64,000 nucleotides of DNA from Bin34 sp963422415 (GTDB taxonomy: Bacteria > Chloroflexota > Anaerolineae > Caldilineales > Caldilineaceae). A model generated the notes under the pieces. That model made no database searches. It was not told where the DNA came from and saw only the letters and a program-made list of their open reading frames with translations. Below, in pieces: positions 9,894 to 18,777 of the stretch (positions are counted from its first letter, which is position 1; the number at the start of each line of letters is the position of its first letter). Location of the stretch: the NCBI GenBank assembly GCA_963422415.1, contig OY729430.1, positions 1,550,001-1,614,000 of the forward strand. The letters are read 5' to 3'. The position numbers and the translations under genes are program-made.

Positions 9894-10226
9894 GGCTTGG
9901 CGTCGCTCAGTGTTGGGAAAGGGGAAGTGGTCGACGGTGGCCTGTCAAGATACTCTCGCACCGGCTTAGTCAAGAGAAACAGGCGATGCACTGGATCTCT
10001 TGTACGAAGGCACCCCATCGTGCGCCATGTCCGCATGATGTTCCAATATCTTCTTGGCAATGATCCAGATTGGAAGAGAGAGGCTTCTTGATGCAGTCCC
10101 CCGATTATACTAGGCAGGTAACACATTGAATTTCCTTGAGATTGATCCTTTTGACTGGCACGCAACGCTTGCAGGGCACGACCGGCGGCTTGCCAGAAGC
10201 CACCGTGCTCGGAGAGGGATACAGAG

Positions 10227-11012
10227 ATTGCCGCGCGCCCCTTTCTTAAGTGGGCAGGAGGAAAACGATCTCTTGTTCCCGAGATTCTGAAGGTCTTGCC
10301 TTCCGATTTCGGATCCTACTTTGAGCCCTTTATGGGTGGGGGCTCCCTGTTCTTTGCCCTGGCCGACCGAATCGAAAAGGCCTTCCTGTCCGACATGAAT
10401 TCAGAACTCATGGAGACGTACAAGGCAGTCCGGAATCGGACGGATGAAGTCATCGCGTGTTTGCGCAGCCATCAGGAAGCTCATTCCGCGGCCCATTACG
10501 CCTTCGTCCGGAGTCAGCATGCACTGCAAGATTCCGTGCACTCGGCGGCCCGGCTCATCTATCTCAACCGGACCTGTTTCAATGGCCTTTATCGAGTCAA
10601 CCGATCGGGTCGGTTCAACGTTCCGATGGGGAGCTATAGGAATCCCCTGATCTGCGACGAGAGAAACCTGAGAGCGGTGGCGTCGGCGCTCAGGAAGGCC
10701 CACATCCAGTCTGCGGACTTTGGTCGAATCGATCCACGACAAGGCGATGTGGTCTACTGCGATCCGCCTTACGATGGCGCTTTCACTTCCTACACGGGGC
10801 AAGGGTTTGGTTTTGAGGAACAAACAAGACTGCGGGACTGTTGTTTGGCTTGGAAGCAGGCGGGGGCAAGGGTCTTGGTGTCGAACAGTGACACGCCAGG
10901 AATTCGGAAATTGTATGGGACAAGCCAGCTCATTGAGGTTTCTGCGAAGCGTTCCATCAACCGCAATGGGAAAGGACGCGGGAAAGAGCGGGAGCTCTTG
11001 GTGGTAATCTGA
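10227..11012 (+). CDS. D12-class adenine-N6 DNA methyltransferase, no normal start codon (cassette 1)
   Basis: Dam-like methylase with motif I halves PFLKWAGGKRS (codons from 10239) and EPFMGGGSLFFAL, and catalytic DPPY (VVYCDPPYDGAF). The frame holding the essential FLKWAGGKR motif is open from 10155, but no ATG, GTG or TTG lies upstream of that motif. The first such codon, TTG 10296, would remove it. An ATT at 10227 preceded by GGAGAGGG is the only candidate I see, so the start is uncertain and the gene may be inactive. Its TGA overlaps the ATG of the nuclease gene by one base. It is clearly homologous to the methylase at 19365 but diverged, so this is not a recent duplication. Confidence 0.75.
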   Translation: MAARPFLKWAGGKRSLVPEILKVLPSDFGSYFEPFMGGGSLFFALADRIEKAFLSDMNSELMETYKAVRNRTDEVIACLRSHQEAHSAAHYAFVRSQHALQDSVHSAARLIYLNRTCFNGLYRVNRSGRFNVPMGSYRNPLICDERNLRAVASALRKAHIQSADFGRIDPRQGDVVYCDPPYDGAFTSYTGQGFGFEEQTRLRDCCLAWKQAGARVLVSNSDTPGIRKLYGTSQLIEVSAKRSINRNGKGRGKERELLVVI

Positions 11013-11475
11013 TGATATCTCGGGGAGGGAGCGCAAACCGAGCAGGCAAGCGGCTTGAGGTTTGGGTTGAGGACATAACTTCACGAAAGGGGGTATATCA
11101 AGGTGCCCCAGAAGGACTTTGTATCTGAAAAGAGTTGCGGAAGACCAATCTACTCCCCCCAATGTATCGTTGGCACGGACCTTATATGGCAAGAACAGGC
11201 GGGTAGATGCCATTCTCTTTCACCCTGTACTCTACCCTGAGTGCTTGGTTCTCCAATGTAAATGGCAGGCTTCAGGGGGCAGTGTGGATCAAAAATATCC
11301 CTTTGAAGTGCTATCCATCGGCAAATCCAAATTGGAGACCATCATAATATTGGATGGGGGCAGCTACGCACCGGGAGCTAGAGACTGGTTGCTGCAACAA
11401 GCTGGTCAGAATTACCTGAAGGCTGTCCTTTCGCAAGCCCAGTTTTCCCGGTTTGCTCGGGACCATCTCTCCTGA
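11012..11475 (+). pseudogene. PD-(D/E)XK restriction endonuclease remnant, two frameshifts (cassette 1)
   Basis: Homologue of the intact nuclease at 20235. Three frames join into one gapless alignment. Frame 1 runs from ATG 11012 (GGSANRAGKRLEVWVEDITSR). Frame 2 starts after one extra G in the G5 tract at 11089-11093 (GYIKVPQKDF...GRPIY). Frame 3 starts after one extra C near 11187 (LYGKNRRVDAILFHP onward). The catalytic core D...QCKWQ and the C-terminus (LDGGSYAPGARDWLLQQAG) survive. Two single-base insertions make it a pseudogene unless they are sequence errors. It overlaps the methylase stop by one base, the usual modification-restriction coupling. Confidence 0.75.
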
Positions 11476-11932
11476 AGCGATCGACTTGGGACACTCCACC
11501 AACGGAGACCCATGTTTTTTGGCGCTTGCGTCTTGCCCAGATTCGGATCTTTGATTCTGGGCAATCCTCGTCTTTCCTGGCAGGCAACCGGGTACAGGGA
11601 AGTGAATAAACAGGCTACGCCTTCCGAAGCAGGTCCCTGCACGGACAGCGGCATGGTCAAGACCGCACAGCGCGCAGACTCAAGGAGACGCTTCTGGGAT
11701 TTTATGAGACTGAGGCGGGTGCTTTTCGGACCCGCCTAGGACGCCTCTTCTTGTTCCATGGGCGCATGTCAAGGAAGATCGAGGGTAGCCCTTTTTTTCA
11801 TTTTTGCCGGTTTTAGGTAAAAATGGTCTTCTAATACGTTTCCATGTTTGCTAGCGGTTCGGTCTGTAGAGATCGAACCGCTTCAGGCAGCCTTCGGGTT
11901 GCCTTTAGCCCTTGCATCTAGATGGAGGAATT
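11476..11932. other. Intergenic region and 5' leader of the sugar ABC operon
   Basis: No coding frame that I trust. It holds two hairpins, TTGCCCAGA/TCTGGGCAA at 11533-11541 and 11556-11564 and AGGCGGGT/ACCCGCCT at 11713-11720 and 11730-11737 (the second terminator-like), and then the double stem-loop leader at 11853-11904. A T-rich stretch near 11790-11840 probably contains the operon promoter, but I cannot place a good -35/-10 pair. Confidence 0.5.
11853..11904 (+). promoter_or_regulatory. Tandem stem-loops in the sugar-operon leader
   Basis: Stem 1 pairs AGCGGTTCGGTC (11853-11864) with GATCGAACCGCT (11871-11882), 12 bp with one G-T wobble and a 6-nt loop. Stem 2 pairs AGGCAGCC with GGTTGCCT around a TTCG tetraloop (about 11885-11904). 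They end some 20 nt before the ribosome binding site TGGAGGA of the binding-protein gene. At DNA level stem 1 is also a good operator-like palindrome. Whether this is an mRNA-stabilising leader, an attenuator or an operator is undecided. Confidence 0.5.
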
Positions 11933-13276
11933 ATGCGCAAAGTCAGTTTTATACCCGTACTGCTATTGCTATCCTTGGTCTTTTCGGCCTGTGCGGCGCC
12001 AGTTGCGGCCCCGACGGACGAAGGCCCGGAAAAGGTCACGATTTCCTTCTGGTACAACCCGCCCTCGGGGGGCGAAGGTGCCGACTGCTATGAAGAGAAC
12101 ATCGTCATTCCGTTCAACGAGCAGAGCGAAACCATCTTTGTGGATGCCGTGGCTCAGCCGGAAGCCTGGAACGCCACCCGGACTGCCATGGCAGCGGGTG
12201 AAGGACCGGACATTGTGCGGACTCCTGGCCCCTCCTTTGTCTTTGAACTGGCGCAGGCCGGACAATTGTTGCCCCTGGACGAATTGGTAAGTTCGGAAGG
12301 CTGGGACGACCTGTTTGTGGATTGGGCCCTGAGTCTGGGGGAAGTGGACGGAACCGTGTACTCTCTGGCCGACGAACTGGAAACCCTCGTTCTGTACTAC
12401 AACAAGACTCTCTTCGACGAGATGGGCTGGAGTCCGCCTTCCACCGTGGCCGAGATGCATGAACTCGCAGCTGTAATCGCCAACAACGACATCGTGCCTT
12501 TCGCCCACGCCAACAGCGAGTGGCGACCTGCCAACGAGTGGCACGTAGGAGAATATCTGAACCACGTGGCGGGTCCCGATCGCGTATACGAAGCCCTGAC
12601 GGGTAAGATTCCTTGGACGCATGACGACTTTGTGACCTCCATTGAACTGCTGAACGAGGCGCAGCAGAATGGCTGGTTTGGTGGTGGTCTTGAGCTGTAT
12701 TACACATCCACCTTTGACGAGGTGCGGGGCCTTCTGGGCAGCGGCGCGGCCGCCATGAACATTGAAGGCACTTGGACAGCCGCCGACCTGGATACCTTGT
12801 ACTTCACGGAAGAGAACGGAGGGAATGAATGGGCTTGGGTGCCTGTGCCTTCCCAGACGGGCGCCCCCATTTACGACATTGGCATGGGCAACACCTCTTC
12901 CATCAATCGCAACTCGGAACATCCGGAAGCCGTCGCGGAGTTCCTCTCCTACAGCTTCTCCCCCGAGTCGCAGGCGCTTCTGCTCAAGAATTGCGGCAAG
13001 GCGCCGGCGCCTGTCCGCTTGACCGAAGATGCCATGGAAGGCGTGGATCCCCGGATCGCTTCCATCTTCATTGATCTCGCGGCGGCCTCGGACAATGGCG
13101 GCTATGGATACACCACCTGGACCTTTTGGCCTCCGAAGAGCGATGTCTACATCTACGAGGAGATTGAGCGGGTCTGGTCGGGCGACATTACCACCGAGGA
13201 ATTTCTGCAGGGGCTGGACGAGATCTTCCAGGAGGAACTCGCCGCCGGCGCCATTCCGCCTATCCCCGATCGCTAG
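11933..13276 (+). CDS. Sugar ABC transporter substrate-binding lipoprotein
   Basis: 447 aa from ATG 11933, which has TGGAGGA 5 bases upstream. The signal peptide ends in lipobox FSAC with C20 as the lipid anchor. An Ala/Pro linker follows, then a family-1 extracellular solute-binding fold (MalE/UgpB type) with typical segments such as FELAQAGQLLPLDELV and YSLADELETLVLYYNKTLF. It captures a carbohydrate outside the membrane and hands it to the two permeases downstream. It is first in the operon, separated from the permeases by a strong hairpin. No ATPase gene is nearby, as is common where a shared MsiK-like ATPase serves many importers. Confidence 0.92.
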   Translation: MRKVSFIPVLLLLSLVFSACAAPVAAPTDEGPEKVTISFWYNPPSGGEGADCYEENIVIPFNEQSETIFVDAVAQPEAWNATRTAMAAGEGPDIVRTPGPSFVFELAQAGQLLPLDELVSSEGWDDLFVDWALSLGEVDGTVYSLADELETLVLYYNKTLFDEMGWSPPSTVAEMHELAAVIANNDIVPFAHANSEWRPANEWHVGEYLNHVAGPDRVYEALTGKIPWTHDDFVTSIELLNEAQQNGWFGGGLELYYTSTFDEVRGLLGSGAAAMNIEGTWTAADLDTLYFTEENGGNEWAWVPVPSQTGAPIYDIGMGNTSSINRNSEHPEAVAEFLSYSFSPESQALLLKNCGKAPAPVRLTEDAMEGVDPRIASIFIDLAAASDNGGYGYTTWTFWPPKSDVYIYEEIERVWSGDITTEEFLQGLDEIFQEELAAGAIPPIPDR

Positions 13277-13308
13277 GCCAAGCCAGACCATATCGTTGCC
13301 ATAATGCA

Positions 13309-13334
13309 CCAGGGCCCTCTCCAGAGGGTCCTGG
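13309..13334 (+). terminator. Intra-operon hairpin between binding-protein and permease genes
   Basis: CCAGGGCCCTCT (13309-13320) pairs with AGAGGGTCCTGG (13323-13334): 12 bp with one G-T wobble and a 2-nt gap, followed by a pyrimidine-rich run. Its place between binding protein and first permease suggests partial termination or 3'-end protection, giving more binding protein than permease. Confidence 0.6.
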
Positions 13335-13371
13335 CTGCCTTGTTCGTCCTTGTCTCTTCTTCAGGTTCTTC

Positions 13372-14313
13372 ATGGCTGTCCAACAGGAACTGCTGCAACC
13401 CGCCCCCGATCTGGCGCGTTCCGGGACCATGTCCCGCAAGCGTTTTTTCCGCTCCAAGATCGTGCCATGGCTTTTCATCCTGCCTATTTTTTCCCTGCAC
13501 TTCATAGTGGTCATCGTGCCCTCGGCGCAGGCTCTCTATTACTCCTTGACCGACTGGTCAGGCATCGGCGCGGCGGAGTTTGTCGGTCTGGAAAATTTCC
13601 GTCAGCTTCTTCTTGAGGACACCACCTACCGCAGCGCCTTGACGAACAACGCCAAGTGGCTGCTTTTCTTCGTGACGGTGCCCTTTGCCATGGCGCTGAT
13701 CGCCGCCCAGATTCTGGCCCCCGTATCGCGCGGGGCCATGATTTTCCGGACCGCGCTGTTCATTCCCTATGTGCTGCCCAGTGTCATCAATTCCAACATT
13801 TGGAAGAATCTGCTGAGCCCGCGCATGGGCATTGGCGCGCAGCTGGCGGAGCGGGGCATTCCCGGGCTTGACATCGCCTTTCTGGGCCGGCCTGACACGG
13901 CCTTGATCACCATTGCCTTTGTGGACAACTGGCACTTCTGGGGGTTCCTCATGGTGCTCTTCCTGACGGCTATGCAGGGCATCAGCAAGGATCTCTACGA
14001 TGCCGCCAAGATCGACGGCGCCAATCGGATCAATGAGTTCCTGAACGTGACCATTCCCGGCATCCTGCCCACTTTGGTCTTCATGATGATGCTGGTGGCC
14101 ATCTGGTCCTTCCTAGTCTTCGACTATGTCTGGATTCTGACCCAAGGTGGTCCGGCCAACTCCTCCGAGGTGCTGGGATCCTATCTGTACAAGCAGGCCT
14201 TCAACCGCTTTGAAGCGGGATACGCGTCTGCCATTGGTCTGACCATGAGCGTGTTTGCCGGTCTGATCATTGGCCTGTTCGGACTTCTGCGCAAGCGAGG
14301 CTGGGAAATCTGA
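13372..14313 (+). CDS. Sugar ABC transporter permease (MalF/UgpA-type)
   Basis: Inner-membrane subunit of the importer, 313 aa, six predicted helices. The EAA-loop signature that docks the ATPase is YDAAKIDGANRINEFLNVTIPGI. The N-terminal 25 or so residues are hydrophilic; a second ATG at 13429 (MSRKRFFRSK) is a possible alternative start. The gene overlaps the next permease gene by one base (TGATG at 14311-14315). Confidence 0.9.
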   Translation: MAVQQELLQPAPDLARSGTMSRKRFFRSKIVPWLFILPIFSLHFIVVIVPSAQALYYSLTDWSGIGAAEFVGLENFRQLLLEDTTYRSALTNNAKWLLFFVTVPFAMALIAAQILAPVSRGAMIFRTALFIPYVLPSVINSNIWKNLLSPRMGIGAQLAERGIPGLDIAFLGRPDTALITIAFVDNWHFWGFLMVLFLTAMQGISKDLYDAAKIDGANRINEFLNVTIPGILPTLVFMMMLVAIWSFLVFDYVWILTQGGPANSSEVLGSYLYKQAFNRFEAGYASAIGLTMSVFAGLIIGLFGLLRKRGWEI

Positions 14314-15146
14314 TGTTCGGTCAAAGGCGTGAAGCCAGTCTTTTCCCCAACTACGTCATCTTGATTCTGTTGCTGTTTTTTGCAATCGGTCCGTTGATTG
14401 TGCTCTTCTTCAATTCCGTCAAGACCAGTCAGGAGCTGATAGTGAACCCGATGGGGTTCCCGCGCACGTTGCGCCTGGCAAACTTCGTGGATGCATGGAA
14501 TCAGGGTGGATTCGCGCAGACCGCCAGGAACAGCGTGTTCCTGGTGGTCACGACCGTGACCTTGGAATTGATCTTGGCAGGCATGGCAGCCTACAGCCTG
14601 GCGCGCCTGAACCCGCCCGGCCAAGGCGGGTTCATGCTTTACATGCTGGTGGGTTCCACGTTGCCCGTGTGGCTTTTCCTGGTGCCGCTCCTGTTTCTCT
14701 GGATCAAGTTGCGGTTGAACAACACTCTGTACGGCCTGACTATTTTGTACTTGGCCTTCAACGCGCCCTTCGCCACCTTTCTGTTACGCGCGTTCATGGT
14801 GCAGATCCCCCGGGATTTCGAGGACGCCGCCCGGGTGGACGGGGCCAACGAAATCGGTGTGTTTACGCGCGTGATTCTGCCCTTGGTATGGCCGGGCTTC
14901 CTGACCGTGGGGCTGGTCGTGGGGCTGGGGGTCTGGAATGAATTCCAGACGGCCCTGATTTTCACCAGCGATCCCGATCTGTTTCCAGTGGCCTTGAGTT
15001 ACTACAAGTTCACCTCACGCTTCGGGCGGGACTGGACCTTGACCAGCTCCGCGGCGGTCATGATGATCGCACCAGTGCTGATTCTGTTTCTGGCCCTGCA
15101 ACGCCGGTTCATTGCCGGTCTCAGCCAGGGCGGCGTCAAGGGCTAG
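14313..15146 (+). CDS. Sugar ABC transporter permease (MalG/UgpE-type)
   Basis: Second membrane subunit, 277 aa, six predicted helices. The EAA loop is EDAARVDGANEIGVFTRVILPL. It starts at the ATG whose A is the last base of the preceding stop, so it is translationally coupled. The first ADP-ribosylglycohydrolase-fold gene follows after 10 bp, so that enzyme is in the same operon. Confidence 0.9.
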   Translation: MFGQRREASLFPNYVILILLLFFAIGPLIVLFFNSVKTSQELIVNPMGFPRTLRLANFVDAWNQGGFAQTARNSVFLVVTTVTLELILAGMAAYSLARLNPPGQGGFMLYMLVGSTLPVWLFLVPLLFLWIKLRLNNTLYGLTILYLAFNAPFATFLLRAFMVQIPRDFEDAARVDGANEIGVFTRVILPLVWPGFLTVGLVVGLGVWNEFQTALIFTSDPDLFPVALSYYKFTSRFGRDWTLTSSAAVMMIAPVLILFLALQRRFIAGLSQGGVKG

Positions 15147-15156
15147 GAGATCCGGC

Positions 15157-16278
15157 ATGGTTCCAACCCGTTCCCTGTACCGCAAAATCCGGGGCTGTCT
15201 GTATGGCGGTGCCATTGGCGACGCCATGGGGGCTCCGCCGGAAGGCAAGGACGCCGATGAAATCAAGGCCCGTTACGGAGAGATCCTGGACTTCGTGGAG
15301 CCATGGGACGGCCCCTCCGGGACAGGCAAGGGAGACGGTCGGCATACGGATGACACCCACATGGTCCAAGTGCTGAGCGAGATGTATGTCGACGCGGACC
15401 GGCGGCTGGACGTCTTTGACTTTGCAGGGGATATCGCCCGCCGCATCGGCCAAGACCGGCGTTTTGTCTCCGAACAGGGTCGTGAGATGCCGTTGGTGGA
15501 TCGCCTTTTCCATCCCGAGAAATGGTTGTTTTTGCGCCATGGTCTGGCCAATGCGGATCCCCGCACTGGGGGCGTGGGCAACATGGTCAACTGTGGCGCG
15601 GCCATGTATGCGGCGCCGGTGGGCATCGTCAATGCCTGCAACCCCGAGCGGGCCTACCGGGATGCCATTGACATTTTCAGCGCCCATCAGGTCAGCTTCG
15701 GCCTGGAGGCCGCCGGCATCATGGCCTTTGCGGTGGCCCATGCCTTTCTGGACTGTACGGTGCAGGACATCTACGACGCCTGTCTGACCCGGGCCCACGA
15801 GGGTACCCAATTGGCGTTGGAGGCCTTGCGTCCCGTTGCCTTCGGCAACGCGGACTGGCGCAGGGCCTTGCCCTTGGTGCGCGCGGCCATTGCTCCGTAC
15901 GACACGGCCCCCGCGGTGTTTCGCGACAGGGGCAATGGGTCCGACGACTGGAATCCCAGTCGGGTGCACAGCATTGAAGAGGTGCCTGTGGCCCTGGCCC
16001 TGATGGTGGTCTGTGCCGGGGATTTCGAGTCTTCGATCTTTGCCGCCTCCAACTACGGCCGGGACTGCGATTCCATCGCGGGCATGGCGGGCTCCATCCT
16101 AGGGGCTCTGCATGGAGACGAAGTCATTCGGAATTCCTGGGTCGACATCGTGAATGCCGCCAACCGCATGAACCTGGATCCGCTGGCGACGGCCCTGACC
16201 ACCCTGACTGCGCGGCTCCACACGGAGCAGGAGACGGCCGAGGCCCTGCGGTCCAGCCGGTTCCGGTCCTTGCAGTAA
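15157..16278 (+). CDS. ADP-ribosylglycohydrolase-fold protein (DraG/ARH family)
   Basis: 373 aa from ATG 15157, with AGGAGA just upstream. Family signatures are GGAIGDAMGAPPEGK near the N-terminus, the metal site HTDDTHM (about residue 65) and the distal metal motif RDCDSIAGMAGSILGALHG. Both halves of the binuclear Mg2+ site are present, so it should be active. ARH-fold enzymes cleave N- or O-glycosidic bonds to ADP-ribose. Placement directly after sugar permeases suggests the true substrate here is an imported nucleoside or glycosylamine-like compound rather than ADP-ribosylated protein; that is inference. Confidence 0.88.
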   Translation: MVPTRSLYRKIRGCLYGGAIGDAMGAPPEGKDADEIKARYGEILDFVEPWDGPSGTGKGDGRHTDDTHMVQVLSEMYVDADRRLDVFDFAGDIARRIGQDRRFVSEQGREMPLVDRLFHPEKWLFLRHGLANADPRTGGVGNMVNCGAAMYAAPVGIVNACNPERAYRDAIDIFSAHQVSFGLEAAGIMAFAVAHAFLDCTVQDIYDACLTRAHEGTQLALEALRPVAFGNADWRRALPLVRAAIAPYDTAPAVFRDRGNGSDDWNPSRVHSIEEVPVALALMVVCAGDFESSIFAASNYGRDCDSIAGMAGSILGALHGDEVIRNSWVDIVNAANRMNLDPLATALTTLTARLHTEQETAEALRSSRFRSLQ

Positions 16279-16331
16279 TACCTCCTTCTCGTCCACTTTC
16301 AACTCTTGGCTTCCAAGGAAGGGCAATCGAC

Positions 16332-18491
16332 ATGAGCGCTTTGCAGGCTGACTACGCGGAACGCGTCTATGCAGGGGTATTGGGCAAGATCATTGGCGTG
16401 TACCTAGGCAGGCCCTTTGAAGGCTGGCCGTACAAGATGATCATGGAACATCTGGGGGAAATCAACTACTACGTCCATGACAAGTTGAACGTGCCGCTGG
16501 TGGTCACCGACGATGACATTTCCGGCACCTTCACTTTCGTGCGGGCCATGGAGGATTATCAGTACAACAAGTCCCTGACCGCGAAGGAAATCGGCCGCAC
16601 TTGGCTCAACTATCTGATCGAAGAGCGCACCGTCCTCTGGTGGGGCGGTCTGGGCAATTCCACAGAGCACACGGCATACCTGCGGCTCAAGGAGGGCATT
16701 GACGGGCCGGACAGCGGTTCCATTGCCCTGAATGGCCAGGTGGTGGCCGAACAGATCGGATCTCAGATTTTCATTGACGGCTGGGCCTTGATTTCGCCCG
16801 GCAATCCCGAGCAGGCCGCCTATCTGGCCCGTGAAGCCGCGATGGTGTCCCATGGCGGAGAAGCCATACACGGGGCCGTGATGCTGGCTGCGATGGAGGC
16901 CCAGGCCTTTGTCGAGGATGACATGGAAACGCTGCTGGATGTGGGCATGTCCTTCATTCCCCAGGACAGTGTCATCTACCAGATGATCGGCAACATCCGG
17001 GAATGGCACGCCTCGGATTCGGACTGGCGCGTAACCCGGGAACGGATTGAGCAGCAGTATGGCTACGAGAAATATGGGGGCAACTGCCACATGGTACCCA
17101 ACCACGCCCTCATCATTCACGCTCTGCTGCACGGGGGAAACGACTTTCAGAAAAGTCTGATGATCGTCAACACCTGCGGTTGGGACACGGACTGCAATTC
17201 CGGCAACGTAGGCTGTCTGCTGGGGATCAAGAACGGTCTGGCCGGCATTGACAGCAGTGGCCCGGACTGGCGGGAACCGGTGGCCGACCGCCTCTACCTG
17301 CCCACGGCGGATGGGGGCAGCGCCATCACCGATGCAGTGACGCAGAGCGTAAGCCTGACGCGTACCGGGGCCCGGCTAGCGGGTGCCGAGTTGCCCTCCT
17401 ACAAGGGCGGAGCCAAGTATCACTTCTCCTTCCCCGGCTCTCTGCAAGGCTTTCAGGAGGATCCCGACCGCGAGACTGCGGGCATCACCACGCTGCGCAA
17501 CATCAAGGGCCACAGCAAGTCCGGTGACCGCAGTCTGGCCTTGCGCTACCGGGGCATGGCGACCGGCAAGTACGCTCGTGTCGAGACTCCCACCTTCATT
17601 CCGGATTACGAAACTCATGAGCGCTTTGCACAGCGAGGATACGCTCTGTTGGCGGCCCCCACGCTGTATCCGGGCCAAGTCGTCAAGGCGCGCGTCGAGG
17701 CCTGTCCTGACAATGGGATTGAGGTAATGGCCAACCTCTGCCTGAAATATTTTGGGGAGAGGGACGAGCTGCAGATAGTGCGCGGCGAGTGCGTTGCACT
17801 GGCTCCCGGAACCGAGCAAGTGTTCGAGTGGAAGATTCCGGAGACAGGGGCCAATCCCATAGCCAAGATCGGCTTGGAGCTCTGCTCCGAGGAACCTACG
17901 AGTGGCTATGTATTCCTGGACTATCTCACTTGGGATGGGGAGCCGGACTATGAGGTGCGTATCCCAGACACGTTCCAGCGGGAACGCCCCATGACATTAA
18001 GTGGTGTCATGTGGAAGTACGCCTGGGTCAATGGCATAGATCACTACGAACGGTGGTACCCGGAGACGTTTCGCCTGATTCACGACAAGGGACGGGGCCT
18101 GCTGATCACCGGCACCCGGGATTGGCGGAACTACGGAGTCGCGGCGGATGTAACTCCCCATATGGTCAAGGCGACGGGTGTCGGCTTTCATGTACAGGGC
18201 ATGAAGAGGTACAAGGCCTTTCTGCTGGGACAGGATGGCATGGTCCGCTTGGTCAGCGTTTTTGACGGTGAGGAAACGATGCTGGCGGAAGCTCCATTCC
18301 CGATGGAGTTTGGGGAGACCTACGATTTGGAGGTGGAGACCCGTCAAGGACACGTCACTTGCACCGTGAATGGCGATGTGGTCTTGGAGGCGGATGGGGA
18401 TCACCCCGTCCTGTGCCGTGGCGGCATTGCCTTGATTGTGGAAGAGGGGCGTACGGCCACCAACAAGGTGCGGGTGCGGCCTGCAGCTTGA
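16332..18491 (+). CDS. Two-domain ADP-ribosylglycohydrolase-fold protein, 719 aa
   Basis: The N-terminal half (about 1-340) is an ARH fold with AGVLGKIIGVYLGRPFEGWP, metal motif VTDDDISGTF and distal motif GWDTDCNSGNVGCLLG. The C-terminal half (about 390-719) is beta-rich, with segments such as TGVGFHVQGMKRYKAFLLG and TYDLEVETRQGHVTCTVNGD typical of laminin-G or concanavalin-like carbohydrate-binding sandwiches. There is no signal peptide, so it is probably cytoplasmic. It lies 53 bp after the first ARH gene and is the last gene of the sugar operon. Fusion of a glycan-binding-like domain to an ARH fold points to a glycosidic substrate. Confidence 0.85.
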   Translation: MSALQADYAERVYAGVLGKIIGVYLGRPFEGWPYKMIMEHLGEINYYVHDKLNVPLVVTDDDISGTFTFVRAMEDYQYNKSLTAKEIGRTWLNYLIEERTVLWWGGLGNSTEHTAYLRLKEGIDGPDSGSIALNGQVVAEQIGSQIFIDGWALISPGNPEQAAYLAREAAMVSHGGEAIHGAVMLAAMEAQAFVEDDMETLLDVGMSFIPQDSVIYQMIGNIREWHASDSDWRVTRERIEQQYGYEKYGGNCHMVPNHALIIHALLHGGNDFQKSLMIVNTCGWDTDCNSGNVGCLLGIKNGLAGIDSSGPDWREPVADRLYLPTADGGSAITDAVTQSVSLTRTGARLAGAELPSYKGGAKYHFSFPGSLQGFQEDPDRETAGITTLRNIKGHSKSGDRSLALRYRGMATGKYARVETPTFIPDYETHERFAQRGYALLAAPTLYPGQVVKARVEACPDNGIEVMANLCLKYFGERDELQIVRGECVALAPGTEQVFEWKIPETGANPIAKIGLELCSEEPTSGYVFLDYLTWDGEPDYEVRIPDTFQRERPMTLSGVMWKYAWVNGIDHYERWYPETFRLIHDKGRGLLITGTRDWRNYGVAADVTPHMVKATGVGFHVQGMKRYKAFLLGQDGMVRLVSVFDGEETMLAEAPFPMEFGETYDLEVETRQGHVTCTVNGDVVLEADGDHPVLCRGGIALIVEEGRTATNKVRVRPAA

Positions 18492-18777
18492 TCGGAGTGC
18501 AACACTGGGCGCTGCACCGATGCAGCGTTTTGCACCAGGGGGCCGAGCCTTCATGCCGAACGCGCTCTAACGTTCCCGCAACAATACGGGATTGGGGTCC
18601 ATGCGGCATCGTGCAGGGAGACGGTCTTGGTCGCCTCCCTTGGCCCTTGGGGGATTGTGCAGTCGAACGTGCAGGATCCCGCGTATTCAACAGACCAAGT
18701 TGGTGGTTCACTGCAGCACGGCTTCTCCCAGGGCTTGTTCCTGTGCTTCCACGAATGGACGGGATGCGGCAGCCGGT
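18492..18777. other. Unassigned sequence left of the truncated transposase
   Basis: Frames continue across this stretch but have no resemblance to the transposase N-terminus, and I find no terminal inverted repeat that would mark the element's left end. It is probably the site where the insertion sequence lost its 5' part. Confidence 0.4.
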
